DNA of 20,673 nucleotides from CAYPEL01 sp964409635 (GCA_964409635.1 CAYPEL010000034.1:1-20673), one strand, 5' to 3'; positions 1 to 7,652 are shown, numbered from the stretch's first letter. Made by a program: numbers and translations. Notes: a model not told the origin generated them from the sequence alone.

Positions 1-78
1 ATTCCTGCTGCTGCCTGGCTGTTTATTTCCGGACTGTTAGGACTCGTGGCCGTTAGCCGCCGCAAGCTGACTTCATAA
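1..78 (+). CDS. C-terminal tail of a PEP-CTERM/VPLPA-CTERM exported protein (5' end outside window)
   Basis: Reading frame 1 is open from the first base to a TAA at 76-78 and encodes 25 residues. They begin IPAAAWLF, continue through a hydrophobic GLLGL segment and end in a basic SRRK cluster. This is the three-part tail of PEP-CTERM/VPLPA-CTERM proteins: a Pro-containing motif, one membrane helix, then Arg/Lys. In that family the tail is recognised and cleaved by an exosortase during export to the cell surface or biofilm matrix. Only the tail is visible, so the function of the mature protein cannot be stated. A strong terminator follows 30 nt after the stop. Confidence 0.75.
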   Translation: MPAAAWLFISGLLGLVAVSRRKLTS

Positions 79-107
79 CAAAGCAAGTCTTCAGAATAAC
101 TAAGTTT

Positions 108-139
108 GAAGGGGCCTATTGGCCCCTTCTTTGTTTGTT
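108..139 (+). terminator. Rho-independent terminator
   Basis: A perfect 9-bp stem, GAAGGGGCC (108-116) and GGCCCCTTC (121-129), closes a TATT loop and is followed by a T-rich run (TTTGTTTGTT). It lies just downstream of the PEP-CTERM gene tail. Because the stem is GC-rich with AAG/CTT flanks, it might also act on the convergent minus-strand transcript from the PAP2/nadB side, but a T-tract is clear only in the plus direction. Confidence 0.85.
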
Positions 140-192
140 ATCCTGATATAGTTTTTTTTATCGCTGTTAAAACCGCACCTGCATGACGACTG

Positions 193-1182
193 TCATTCCG
201 TAATGCTTGGCTTTTCCCACCAAAGCGCCAGCCGGTAACAAAGATAAGCCAGCAAAATGCCGATGTAACCATCCACGGCGTAGTGCCAGCCGGTGAATAC
301 CGATGCAACCAATGTCACCAGTGTCATCAAAACAAAAGGGATCAAAAGCAGTTGCATATAACGCTTTGCCCAAAACGCAAACAGCGCGTGAAAAGCAACG
401 TGCAGACTGGGCATGGCAGCAACGCCCAGCGTATGGTGAAAAATCCCTTCAGTTGGCGCGTGTGTTTGCTGCAGGTTTTGGTAATTACTCCATAATAACT
501 GTTGGGCATTAACCGTTCGTGGCAGATCAGATGCCAGATCATTCCAGATAGCGTCATGGATAAAAACCGGACCTACAGCAGGAAAGGCGAGATAAACCCA
601 AACACCCAGCCCCCATAGCAGCATGCAGGAGTGCATGACTCTGCGCCGGAGTAAATCGTTATCGGATGCTGCAAAGAAAGCCATGCCGAAAACGACGGTA
701 TACAACCAGCCCTGATACCAGCGATCCAGCCAGGTGGCCCAGGGGGTTCCTTGTAGAAGTTCAGTGAGCAATAAATTGGGTTGATGGCCCAAATGGAGCA
801 AACCATCGATTTCCCAGAAGGTGAGATCCCAGCTGTGACTGTTGATAAGCGGTATATAGACCTTCAGCCAGAAATAACCAAAGCTTACAATCCAGCAGGC
901 GATCCACAGACGCAGCCATAAAACCAACCATTGCACTCTGGCGATTTTATGAAGATAGGGTTTGATAGTGCGTTGCGTAATGATGTGATAAAGCGCGTGC
1001 AGAAAGACACCCGCCAATAAGGTGACCGGCAATACATTCAGTGTGGCGTTGAATGTATGGCGGATTGAATGCCCGGTAATCGTCAATCCAAAAATAGCCA
1101 GTGTCAGTACAACTGAACTCAGCAGTATTATTGCGGATAGTTCGAAGCGGTAAACCGGAAGCCTAGCAAGAAACCGGGGCAT
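193..1182 (-). CDS. PAP2-superfamily integral membrane phosphatase/phosphotransferase (Aur1/inositolphosphotransferase-like)
   Basis: This 329-residue protein is rich in hydrophobic segments (about 17-35, 48-64, 85-108, 160-172, 185-200, 278-296, 305-318). It carries the later PAP2 signature motifs. AMPSLH (256-261) is the C2-type motif, and SVFTGWHYAVD (294-304) is the C3-type motif with His300 and Asp304. The YLAFPAVGP element near 197-205 is typical of the PAP2_3/Aur1-like branch rather than soluble-type PgpB enzymes. Such proteins dephosphorylate or transfer phospho-head groups of lipids at the membrane, but the substrate here is unknown. It starts 55 nt beyond the nadB stop on the same strand and could be its distal operon partner. 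No clear Shine-Dalgarno precedes the ATG. Confidence 0.8.
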   Translation of the reverse strand: MPRFLARLPVYRFELSAIILLSSVVLTLAIFGLTITGHSIRHTFNATLNVLPVTLLAGVFLHALYHIITQRTIKPYLHKIARVQWLVLWLRLWIACWIVSFGYFWLKVYIPLINSHSWDLTFWEIDGLLHLGHQPNLLLTELLQGTPWATWLDRWYQGWLYTVVFGMAFFAASDNDLLRRRVMHSCMLLWGLGVWVYLAFPAVGPVFIHDAIWNDLASDLPRTVNAQQLLWSNYQNLQQTHAPTEGIFHHTLGVAAMPSLHVAFHALFAFWAKRYMQLLLIPFVLMTLVTLVASVFTGWHYAVDGYIGILLAYLCYRLALWWEKPSITE

Positions 1183-1237
1183 AACTTGGTTGTGCTGCAG
1201 ATGTGAAGCTGATTTTAGTGTTTGCTACATGCATGGG

Positions 1238-2884
1238 TTAGCCAGTGCTATTCAGTCGAGTGCCGTTGCTGTCACAGGCGTTGTCTTCAGGCGGCGCTAG
1301 TATAGTGTCCACAGGTGGTTTGCTGGTGTCGATTGCAGGGAAATCCAGCGTGTAATGCAAGCCGCGGCTTTCCTTGCGTTGTTGTGCGGAGCGGATAATT
1401 AACTCAGCAACCTGTACAAGATTACGCAATTCAAGCAAGTCGTTACTTACCCTGAAGTTACCGTAGTATTCTTGAATTTCCCGTTGCAATAATTCCACCC
1501 GGCGTAGCGCCCGTTCCAGACGTTTATCAGTGCGCACTATGCCCACGTAGTCCCACATAAAGTGGCGCAGTTCGTCCCAGTTATGACTGACCACAACTTC
1601 CTCGTCAGAATCGGTGACCCGTGATTCGTCCCATTCTGGAAGTTGCCCCGGTGCGGTAACACTGTCCAGTTGTGATCGGATATCCTTTGCTGCCGCTGCA
1701 GCAAACACCAAACATTCCAGCAACGAATTACTCGCCATCCGGTTGGCGCCGTGTAGACCGGTATAAGCTGATTCACCAACTGTGTAGAGGCCGTTAATAT
1801 CCGTTCGCCCCCGCAGGTCAGTCATGATACCGCCGCAGGTATAGTGCGCCGCGGGCACGACTGGAATGGGCGACTTGGTCATGTCGATACCGAGTTGCAG
1901 ACAGCGCGTGTGAATGGTTGGAAAGTGTTCGCGAATAAAAGCCGCCGGTTTGTGACTGATATCGAGCAGCACGTGGTCGATACCGCGGCGCTTCATTTCG
2001 TGATCAATGGCGCGCGCCACAATATCCCGTGGAGCGAGCTCGCCGCGTGGGTCAAAACGCTGCATAAAAGGCCGCCCATCGGGTAGCAACAAGCGGCCGC
2101 CTTCGCCGCGTACGGCCTCCGTAATCAGGAAAGACTTGGCTTGCGGGTGGTACAGGCAGGTTGGATGAAACTGGTTGAATTCCATATTGGCGACCCGGCA
2201 GCCAGCACGCCAGGCCATGGCAATGCCATCACCCGTGGATGTGTCCGGATTGCTCGTATAGAGGTATACCTTACTGGCGCCACCCGTCGCCAGAACCACA
2301 AAGCGGGCTGAATACACTTCCACACGGCCGTGCTTCCGATCCAGTACGTAGGCGCCGTGGCAGTGATTATGGGTAGGCTGCGTTCGTTGGTTGGTAATGA
2401 GGTCGACAGCGATATGATATTCATAGAGATCTATATTTTCGCGTCCGCGGACGGTATCCACCAGGCTGGTTTGCAGCGCCTTACCCGTTGCATCCGCTGC
2501 ATGAATAACCCGCCGATGCCGGTGGCCACCTTCACGGGTCAGGTGAAAATTACTGTTTTCACCACCGCCCTCGCGGGTGAACGGGACACCCAGGTCAATC
2601 AGCCATTGCACGGCTGCCGGGCCATTTTCGACGGTAAACTTGACCACATCGGGCTGGCAAAGTCCGGCACCGGTTTCCATCGTGTCCGCGATGTGTGACT
2701 CAATGGAGTCATCCTGGCCCAGTACTGCAGAGATCCCTCCCTGGGCGTAGTAGGTATTGCCTTCCTGTATTGGACCCTTGGCGAGGACGGCGATTCGCGC
2801 CCGTTTGGGCAGCTGCAGCGCCAGGCTGAGACCGGCGGCGCCGCTGCCGATGACGAGAATATCGTATTTATGCTGGTTATTCAT
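1238..2884 (-). CDS. nadB: L-aspartate oxidase (quinolinate pathway of NAD synthesis)
   Basis: NadB oxidises L-aspartate to iminoaspartate with FAD, the first step of de novo NAD synthesis. The N-terminus has the dinucleotide-binding motif ILVIGSGAAG. It is followed by the family blocks GGISAVLG, the HLTREGGHRHRR substrate/FAD region, VVLATGGAS, FHPTCL, ITEAVRGEGG and the C-terminal GESAYTGLHGANRMASNSLLE. I chose the ATG at 2884, giving 548 aa, close to the usual length of about 540. The frame stays open to 3043, but that extra 53-residue stretch precedes the FAD motif, has no similarity to the family and would overlap the rpoE start. The gene is divergent from rpoE, an arrangement common in gammaproteobacteria. 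The nadA and nadC partners are not in the window. Confidence 0.96.
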   Translation of the reverse strand: MNNQHKYDILVIGSGAAGLSLALQLPKRARIAVLAKGPIQEGNTYYAQGGISAVLGQDDSIESHIADTMETGAGLCQPDVVKFTVENGPAAVQWLIDLGVPFTREGGGENSNFHLTREGGHRHRRVIHAADATGKALQTSLVDTVRGRENIDLYEYHIAVDLITNQRTQPTHNHCHGAYVLDRKHGRVEVYSARFVVLATGGASKVYLYTSNPDTSTGDGIAMAWRAGCRVANMEFNQFHPTCLYHPQAKSFLITEAVRGEGGRLLLPDGRPFMQRFDPRGELAPRDIVARAIDHEMKRRGIDHVLLDISHKPAAFIREHFPTIHTRCLQLGIDMTKSPIPVVPAAHYTCGGIMTDLRGRTDINGLYTVGESAYTGLHGANRMASNSLLECLVFAAAAAKDIRSQLDSVTAPGQLPEWDESRVTDSDEEVVVSHNWDELRHFMWDYVGIVRTDKRLERALRRVELLQREIQEYYGNFRVSNDLLELRNLVQVAELIIRSAQQRKESRGLHYTLDFPAIDTSKPPVDTILAPPEDNACDSNGTRLNSTG

Positions 2885-2960
2885 CGCTTGTGGAAGCCTG
2901 CCAGAATCGGTTATGTTTACAGCATTCAACGTAACCTTACCGTAATCCTGTGGTACAGGC

Positions 2961-2988
2961 GAACTATCCGGACAAAGTGTGGTCATTA
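2961..2988 (+). promoter_or_regulatory. Candidate sigma-E-type promoter for the rpoE operon
   Basis: GAACTA (2961-2966) resembles the sigma-E/AlgU -35 element GAACTT. After a 16-nt spacer, TCATTA (2983-2988) is a loose match to the -10 element. rpoE operons are usually autoregulated from such a site. The -35 matches well and the -10 matches poorly, so this is a suggestion only. A second possibility is a sigma-70 pair, TTGTGG (2888-2893) and TATGTT (2912-2917), with an 18-nt spacer. Confidence 0.3.
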
Positions 2989-3029
2989 CTGACATGAATA
3001 CTGTCCGGGAAATAAAGGGGGCTGCTCGG

Positions 3030-3626
3030 ATGGGCGAGCGCAAACTAGACGAAGAGCTGGTAAAGCGTGTTCAACGCGGTGAAAAAGCCGCTTTTGACAT
3101 TCTCGTCAGAAAATACGAACACAAAATTGCCAACGTAATCAGCCGCTATATACGCGACTCGAGCGAAGTGCTCGATGTGTCGCAGGAGGCCTTTATCAAG
3201 GCTTACCGTGCCCTGCCGAACTTCAGGGGGGACAGTGCGTTTTATACCTGGCTATATCGCATTGCGATCAATACCGCCAAGAATTTTCTGGTGGCCAGTA
3301 AGCGGCGCCCGCCCGCCGGTGACATTGATGCCCAGGACGCGGAACAATATGACGGTGCTACCGGTCTTAAAGAGTATGCAACACCGGAGCATATGCTGTT
3401 AAAAAGCGAGCTCGAAATAACCATTCAGGCCGCGATAGATGAATTACCGGAGGATCTTCGTACCGCCATTGTGCTGCGTGAACTCGAAGGACTGAGTTAT
3501 GAGGAAATAGCCACGGCCATGGAATGCCCAATTGGTACCGTGCGGTCGAGAATTTTCCGGGCCAGAGATGCAATCGATACACGCATCCGGCCCTTGTTAG
3601 ATGAAACTGATGCAGGTGAGAAGTAA
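3030..3626 (+). CDS. rpoE: Extracytoplasmic-function RNA polymerase sigma factor RpoE/AlgU
   Basis: This 198-aa ECF sigma factor directs RNA polymerase to envelope-stress genes. The start at 3030 (MGERKLDEELVKRVQRG) aligns with the short N-terminus of RpoE/AlgU. A purine-rich AAAGGGG lies about 10 nt upstream. The frame extends upstream to 2979, but those 17 residues are not family-like. Region 2 is seen as AAFDILVRKYEHKI through DVSQEAFIKAYRALPNFRGDSAFYTWLYRIA (core binding and -10 recognition). Region 4 is LPEDLRTAIVLRELEGLSYEEIA followed by the helix-turn-helix ending GTVRSRIFRARDAI (-35 recognition). The stop abuts the rseA ATG directly. The product should be held inactive by RseA/RseB until envelope damage triggers proteolysis. 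Confidence 0.97.
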   Translation: MGERKLDEELVKRVQRGEKAAFDILVRKYEHKIANVISRYIRDSSEVLDVSQEAFIKAYRALPNFRGDSAFYTWLYRIAINTAKNFLVASKRRPPAGDIDAQDAEQYDGATGLKEYATPEHMLLKSELEITIQAAIDELPEDLRTAIVLRELEGLSYEEIATAMECPIGTVRSRIFRARDAIDTRIRPLLDETDAGEK

Positions 3627-4211
3627 ATGAAAGACGAAATCCGCGAACAAATATCCGCCCTGGTCGACGATGAACTGACTGACCTGGAACGGCCCTTGCT
3701 GTTGGGACGGCTACAGCGGAATGCCGATCTGCGCGCCTGCATGGGGCGTTACCAGCTAATCGGTGATGTAATTCATGGTGGGGTGACGCAAGCTTCCGGT
3801 CTTGGCATTGCCGGCCGTGTACAGGCTGCGCTGGCTGATGACCCTGCCAGCCAGGACACCACCGATACCCCTGAAAGCATTGCAGCGACTGGCCCGCAAG
3901 TTGCCGCCCGTTCATTCTGGAAGCCTGCTGTGGGTTTTGCCATTGCCGCCTCGGTTGCTTTAGTAGCCGTTATCTCTGTGCAAAACCTGCAGCAGCCGCA
4001 AACCGGCACACAACAGCTTGCGGCTAGCCAGACAGCAACGCCTGCGGTTACGCAAGTTAGTACCAGTGATGGGCAATGGGATCGAATTGAACCGCGGGTT
4101 GAAAAACGCCTCAGTGGCTATCTGGTTAATCACAGTGAGTTCGCCGCCAGCCGTGGAATGCAGGGTTTAAATCCTTATGTCAGGATTGTGGGGTTCGAAG
4201 ATACACAGTGA
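3627..4211 (+). CDS. rseA: Anti-sigma-E factor RseA/MucA
   Basis: This is a membrane-spanning inhibitor of RpoE. The cytoplasmic N-terminal domain (about 1-55) begins MKDEIREQISALVDDEL and includes RYQLIGDVI, as in RseA_N. One hydrophobic segment lies at about 101-118, after FWKP. The periplasmic C-terminal part ends with LVNHSEFAASRGMQGL and YVRIVGF, as in MucA. Its 194 residues are the MucA-type length rather than the longer enteric RseA. It begins with the ATG immediately after the rpoE TAA and overlaps rseB by 4 nt (GTGA), indicating translational coupling. In the family, site-1 and site-2 proteases degrade it upon envelope stress. Those proteases are not encoded here. Confidence 0.93.
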   Translation: MKDEIREQISALVDDELTDLERPLLLGRLQRNADLRACMGRYQLIGDVIHGGVTQASGLGIAGRVQAALADDPASQDTTDTPESIAATGPQVAARSFWKPAVGFAIAASVALVAVISVQNLQQPQTGTQQLAASQTATPAVTQVSTSDGQWDRIEPRVEKRLSGYLVNHSEFAASRGMQGLNPYVRIVGFEDTQ

Positions 4212-5182
4212 AGCGGTTAGTCAAGTTCCTGCTTATTGGTTGCCTGCTCGGCGGTAGTGTTGCACAGGCTAAACAGGAATCCGCTCGCGACTGGCTGGAA
4301 CTCATGTCCCGCTCAGTCCAGTCTACCGACTACCGTGGTACTTTTATCTATCAGTACGCAGACCGTATAGAAGCCATGAGCATTGTCCATGCCGGTAGGG
4401 GTGGAGATGAATGGGAAAAATTGTCGTCTCTTACCGGCCCAAAGCGGGAAGTGATCCGCAATAATCAAATGGTCACCTGTATTTTGGGTGACAAGCAATC
4501 GGTGGTGTTGAGCAAAAGCCGCCCACGGCAGCCATTTCCCACCGGATTCCCCGATGACCTGAGCAATATCGAAAAGCATTACAGCTTTCAGTTTCTGGGC
4601 GATGACCGGGTGGCCGGAATAGACTGCCGGCTGGTCGCTATCCAGCCGCGCGATCAATACCGTTATGGCCAACGTTTGTGTATTTCGCTGGACAACAAAA
4701 TCCTGTTACGCTCCGAGTTGACCAATGAAGCGGGGGAAGTCATCGAACAGGTCATGTTTACCCATATTGAATTCCCGGCCTCGATTTCTGAACAGGAATT
4801 TCGTCCAGATTATCAAAACGGTAGCTATCGTTGGGTACGCGAGCCGGCATTATCTTTTAAGGGCAAGGCAGAAAATTATCCAGACGGGAACTGGCATTTT
4901 AGTCATATACCCTATGGCTTTATGCAGACCAACCATAACTGGCATAATCTGTCTGAAACCGACCCGGCTGTTGAACACTGGGTATTCAGCGATGGGCTGG
5001 CCAGCGTTTCAGTGTATATCGAAAAAGCCAAGCCTAAAGACGAAACCTATTCGGGTATTTCCAGACGTGGTGCGCTGAATGCCTTTGGTACAATGGTCAA
5101 AGGGTACTATGTAACGGCGGTCGGTGAAGTACCGATTGTGACTCTGGAAACTATCGGTAAGTCTGTACACTATAAACCCTGA
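4208..5182 (+). CDS. rseB: Periplasmic sigma-E regulatory protein RseB/MucB
   Basis: RseB binds the periplasmic domain of RseA, protects it from cleavage and senses mislocalised lipoprotein or LPS signals. The 324-aa product begins with a Sec signal peptide (about 1-21, cleavage near AQA-KQ). It then shows the family opening ARDWLELMSRSVQSTDYRGTF (split here as ARDWLEL and STDYRGTFIY), followed by the LolA-like fold region and the C-terminal SVYIEKA and GYYVTAVGEVP blocks. The start codon is GTG at 4208, overlapping the rseA TGA. Its stop overlaps the rseC ATG by one base, so rseA, rseB and rseC are translationally coupled. Confidence 0.94.
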   Translation: MKRLVKFLLIGCLLGGSVAQAKQESARDWLELMSRSVQSTDYRGTFIYQYADRIEAMSIVHAGRGGDEWEKLSSLTGPKREVIRNNQMVTCILGDKQSVVLSKSRPRQPFPTGFPDDLSNIEKHYSFQFLGDDRVAGIDCRLVAIQPRDQYRYGQRLCISLDNKILLRSELTNEAGEVIEQVMFTHIEFPASISEQEFRPDYQNGSYRWVREPALSFKGKAENYPDGNWHFSHIPYGFMQTNHNWHNLSETDPAVEHWVFSDGLASVSVYIEKAKPKDETYSGISRRGALNAFGTMVKGYYVTAVGEVPIVTLETIGKSVHYKP

Positions 5183-5658
5183 TGATTGAAGAAACTGCAA
5201 CGGTCGTTCGTGTCGAGGATAATGCGGTCTGGGTGCAAACCCAGCGCAAATCAACCTGTGGCAAGTGTGCGGCGAAAAATGGCTGCGGGGTTGCGGTATT
5301 GGACAAGTTGTTTGCCAATAAACGCAACGCACTAAGAGTGCTGGCTAAACCGGGTTATCAGCCGGGAGAAAAAGTCGTTATCGGGGTTCGCGAACAGGCT
5401 CTGGTTCGCGGTTCACTCGCCGTCTACAGCGTGCCTTTACTAGGGCTGCTGCTGGGAGCATTAGCCGGGACATTAGCCGCCGGGCAGGGCCAGACGGCAA
5501 CTGCCGAGTTATTAGCTATATTATTTGGTGTAATGGGTTTTGTGGCAGGATTAGGCTGGTTGCGCTATTTTGCTGTGCGCATAAGCCATGACGAGCGTTA
5601 CCAGCCTGTCATATTGCACCGTGTTTTAGACACCGGAACTCACCCGGATCTACTGTGA
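5182..5658 (+). CDS. rseC: SoxR-reducing/sigma-E regulatory membrane protein RseC/MucC
   Basis: This 158-aa inner-membrane protein has the RseC N-terminus with a cysteine cluster, C26-x2-C29-x5-C35-G. This is the potential metal or redox site typical of RseC/RsxC-associated proteins. The N-terminal beta-rich region is followed by two membrane helices, about 80-100 (VYSVPLLGLLLGALAG) and 108-131 (LLAILFGVMGFVAGLGWLRY). In relatives it modulates sigma-E signalling and belongs to the SoxR-reducing system; its exact biochemical role is unsettled. Its ATG shares a base with the rseB stop (TGATG). Its stop lies 17 nt before the chosen mucD start. Confidence 0.9.
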   Translation: MIEETATVVRVEDNAVWVQTQRKSTCGKCAAKNGCGVAVLDKLFANKRNALRVLAKPGYQPGEKVVIGVREQALVRGSLAVYSVPLLGLLLGALAGTLAAGQGQTATAELLAILFGVMGFVAGLGWLRYFAVRISHDERYQPVILHRVLDTGTHPDLL

Positions 5659-5675
5659 GGTTATCAGGAGAAACT

Positions 5676-7109
5676 ATGTACGAGCAGTTAAAAACAGTTG
5701 GCATACAGCTTTTATTTATAACCGGGATATTTTCTGCAGCGCACTTACAGGCGCGCGAATTACCGGACTTTACCGATTTGGTCGAACAGGTCAGTCCGGC
5801 GGTGGTTAATATCAGCACCACACAAAAGGTCAAAACGGGCGGCATACAGTTGCCGGAGGGTATCGAAATTCCCGATATGCCGGAAGGCACACCGTTTGGT
5901 GATATGTTCAAACACTTTTTTGGCGAACAGGGTGGCGGTCCGCCGATTGAACGTGAAGCCCAATCCCTGGGTTCAGGTTTTATCATTTCCAAAGACGGTT
6001 ATGTCATGACTAATAATCACGTCGTCAAGGATGCAGATGAAATCATCGTGCGTCTGGCCGACCGGCGTGAATTGAAGGCCGAAGTCATTGGCCTGGATCC
6101 GCGCAGTGACATTGCCTTGCTTAAAATCGAAGCCAATGACCTGCCGGTTGCAAACATAGGCGAGTCTGAAAAACTCAGAGTCGGAGAGTGGGTGCTGGCT
6201 ATTGGTTCACCGTTTGGTTTTGACCGTTCTGCAACGGCAGGTATCGTCAGCGCCAAGGGACGTGCTTTGCCGCGTGAAAACTATGTCCCCTTTATTCAGA
6301 CCGATGTGGCGATTAATCCAGGCAATTCAGGGGGGCCTTTATTTAACCTTGATGGCAGGGTGGTCGGTGTGAATTCACAGATCTATAGCCGTACCGGTGG
6401 TTACATGGGGCTGTCATTTTCCATTCCAATTGAAGTGGCTATGGATGTTATCGAACAGCTTAAAACTCACGGTAAGGTCAGCCGCGGCTGGTTGGGTGTG
6501 TTAATTCAGGATGTGACCCGGGAACTGGCCGAATCTTTCGGGATGAAACGTCCTTTTGGTGCACTGGTTGCCAAAGTATTGCCAGACAGCCCGGCGGCTA
6601 AAGCCAGCTTGCAGGTGGGTGATGTGGTGATCGAGTTCAACGGCAAGCGTATCGAGCGGTCATCGAGCCTGCCGCCGATTGTTGGTTCGACCCCGGTGGG
6701 CAAGGATGTTCCGCTGAAGGTTATGCGCGATGGCAAAGAGAAAAATCTGACTATCGTGTTGGGCGAATTGCCGGAAGAGAACAAGATTGTTGCCCGTGCC
6801 AAGGGCAGTAAAGCGATGACCGACAGTCGCCTCGGCGTTGATGTTGCCGACCTGACTAGCGTGCAGCGCGAGGAGCTGGAGCTTGAAAATGGCGGAGTCC
6901 TGGTCGAGAAGGTCGGCGAGGGAGCCGCAGCCGGAGCCGGTATTCATGCCGGTGATGTGATTGTCCGCATTGACAATAAACCGGTAAGCGATGTGAAGTC
7001 TTTCAAAAAGATGGTCAAGAAACTACCCGTCGGTAAGTCGGTCGCCATCCTTGTGCAACGCCGTGGGGGTCCGATCTTCCTGGCAATGAAGGTACCGGAC
7101 GCGGAATAG
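5676..7109 (+). CDS. mucD: Periplasmic DegP/MucD-type serine protease (HtrA family, S1C)
   Basis: This periplasmic protease/chaperone degrades misfolded envelope proteins and is a classic sigma-E target. I chose the ATG at 5676 because CAGGAG lies 5 nt upstream. An in-frame GTG at 5655 would add only MRLSGET and overlaps rseC. The 477-aa protein has a signal peptide (about 1-26, ending HLQA). The catalytic triad is His115 in TNNHVVKD, Asp145 in RSDIALLK and Ser218 in NPGNSGGP. Two PDZ domains follow (about 270-360, with RGWLGVLIQDV, and about 380-470, with GDVIVRIDNKPV). The Q-linker/LA loop contains a Gly-rich stretch, GEQGGGPP. It is the last gene of the rpoE operon. Confidence 0.95.
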   Translation: MYEQLKTVGIQLLFITGIFSAAHLQARELPDFTDLVEQVSPAVVNISTTQKVKTGGIQLPEGIEIPDMPEGTPFGDMFKHFFGEQGGGPPIEREAQSLGSGFIISKDGYVMTNNHVVKDADEIIVRLADRRELKAEVIGLDPRSDIALLKIEANDLPVANIGESEKLRVGEWVLAIGSPFGFDRSATAGIVSAKGRALPRENYVPFIQTDVAINPGNSGGPLFNLDGRVVGVNSQIYSRTGGYMGLSFSIPIEVAMDVIEQLKTHGKVSRGWLGVLIQDVTRELAESFGMKRPFGALVAKVLPDSPAAKASLQVGDVVIEFNGKRIERSSSLPPIVGSTPVGKDVPLKVMRDGKEKNLTIVLGELPEENKIVARAKGSKAMTDSRLGVDVADLTSVQREELELENGGVLVEKVGEGAAAGAGIHAGDVIVRIDNKPVSDVKSFKKMVKKLPVGKSVAILVQRRGGPIFLAMKVPDAE

Positions 7110-7125
7110 CCCCGTTTGGGTTCTG

Positions 7126-7151
7126 CGGCTGCCCTAAAGCCGGGGCAGCCG
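7126..7151 (+). terminator. GC-rich hairpin after mucD, possible terminator
   Basis: CGGCTGCCC (7126-7134) pairs perfectly with GGGCAGCCG (7143-7151) around an 8-nt loop, beginning 16 nt after the mucD stop. No T-run follows, so it is either a rho-assisted 3' end or an RNA-stabilising hairpin. Confidence 0.5.
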
Positions 7152-7169
7152 TGGTGCGAATACGTACGT

Positions 7170-7275
7170 TAACTAAGCGACACACTATTTGCAGACCCGC
7201 TGCGAATACATCCGGGCACGCTCAGCGGCAGCCTCCCTGCTGCCGATGGTCTGCAAATAATGTGTCGTTTAGTTA
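7170..7275. repeat. MITE-like element with long terminal inverted repeats
   Basis: The left arm 7170-7197 and right arm 7248-7275 are reverse complements over 28 bp with two differences. They share the outer motif TAACTAA/TTAGTTA and the inner ATTTGCAGACC/GGTCTGCAAAT. The 50-nt centre contains a further hairpin, CGGCAG (7226-7231) with CTGCCG (7240-7245). There is no open reading frame and no obvious target duplication. Its size, lack of coding and intergenic position fit a miniature inverted-repeat or palindromic dispersed element. A second copy elsewhere in the genome would be needed to confirm this. Confidence 0.65.
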
Positions 7276-7300
7276 TACCTCTTGAGCGCGAGAGGTATAA
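7273..7300. promoter_or_regulatory. Perfect 10-bp palindrome overlapping a TATAAT box upstream of the glutaredoxin-like gene
   Basis: TTATACCTCT (7273-7282) and AGAGGTATAA (7291-7300) are exact reverse complements around an 8-nt spacer (TGAGCGCG). The right arm runs into TATAAT (7296-7301), a consensus -10 hexamer. No good -35 lies at the expected distance (7273-7278 is TTATAC). A start site would fall only about 7 nt before the ATG at 7316. It could be an operator over a promoter or an RNA hairpin. The left edge touches the inverted-repeat element. Confidence 0.4.
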
Positions 7301-7315
7301 TCTACTGCTTAATTC

Positions 7316-7558
7316 ATGAACCCAGTTTTAACCCTATACAGCCGTTTCCACTGTCATCTCTGCCAGGATATGCTGACGTTACTGCATGAACGGCAAGCGG
7401 AGATGGTATTTCAACTTGAGATCGTGGATATTGATACCGAGCCTGGCCTGGTCGAGCGCTATGGCGAAAAGGTACCGGTGTTGATGCTGGGCGAGCAGGC
7501 GATTTGCCACTATTTTCTGGATGAAGCCGCGCTCAAAGCCTGTTTGGCAGCTGCCTGA
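7316..7558 (+). CDS. Small glutaredoxin-family protein (DUF836 type)
   Basis: This 80-aa thioredoxin-fold protein begins with a beta strand (VLTLYSR) followed by a CxxC redox motif, C13-H-L-C16. The cis-proline signature KVPVLML has Pro54. Its length and layout match the short glutaredoxin-like DUF836 proteins often found beside mucD and lepA in gammaproteobacteria. A thiol/disulfide role in the cytoplasm is expected, but no substrate is known. There is no recognisable Shine-Dalgarno before the ATG, and the putative -10 box is only 14 nt upstream, so the message may be nearly leaderless. The next gene, lepA, starts 104 nt downstream. Confidence 0.8.
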   Translation: MNPVLTLYSRFHCHLCQDMLTLLHERQAEMVFQLEIVDIDTEPGLVERYGEKVPVLMLGEQAICHYFLDEAALKACLAAA

Positions 7559-7624
7559 CCGTGTATACTGGCGGCTACTCTATCTTATCAGCTTTTATTC
7601 CTTGATTATTAAAGATTTTTCTAT

Positions 7625-7652
7625 ATCCGGCGGGCGTACAGTGCGGCCGGAT
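7625..7652 (+). promoter_or_regulatory. Hairpin in the lepA leader
   Basis: ATCCGGC (7625-7631) and GCCGGAT (7646-7652) are perfect 7-bp complements with a 14-nt loop. They end 10 nt before the lepA ATG and cover the place where a ribosome-binding site would be; no other SD is visible. It may limit or regulate lepA translation. This is inferred only from the pairing. Confidence 0.3.

Noticed and set aside
2979..3029. Upstream extension of rpoE
   Set aside because: RpoE/AlgU proteins begin about where MGERKLDEEL does. The added residues are unlike the family and overlap the likely promoter.
2885..3043. Upstream extension of nadB to an ATG at 3043
   Set aside because: The extra 53 residues precede the FAD motif, are unlike NadB proteins and overlap the rpoE start on the other strand.
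3367..3915. 182-codon minus-strand frame across rpoE and rseA
   Set aside because: His/Arg/Gln-rich composition typical of an antisense frame, with no domain.
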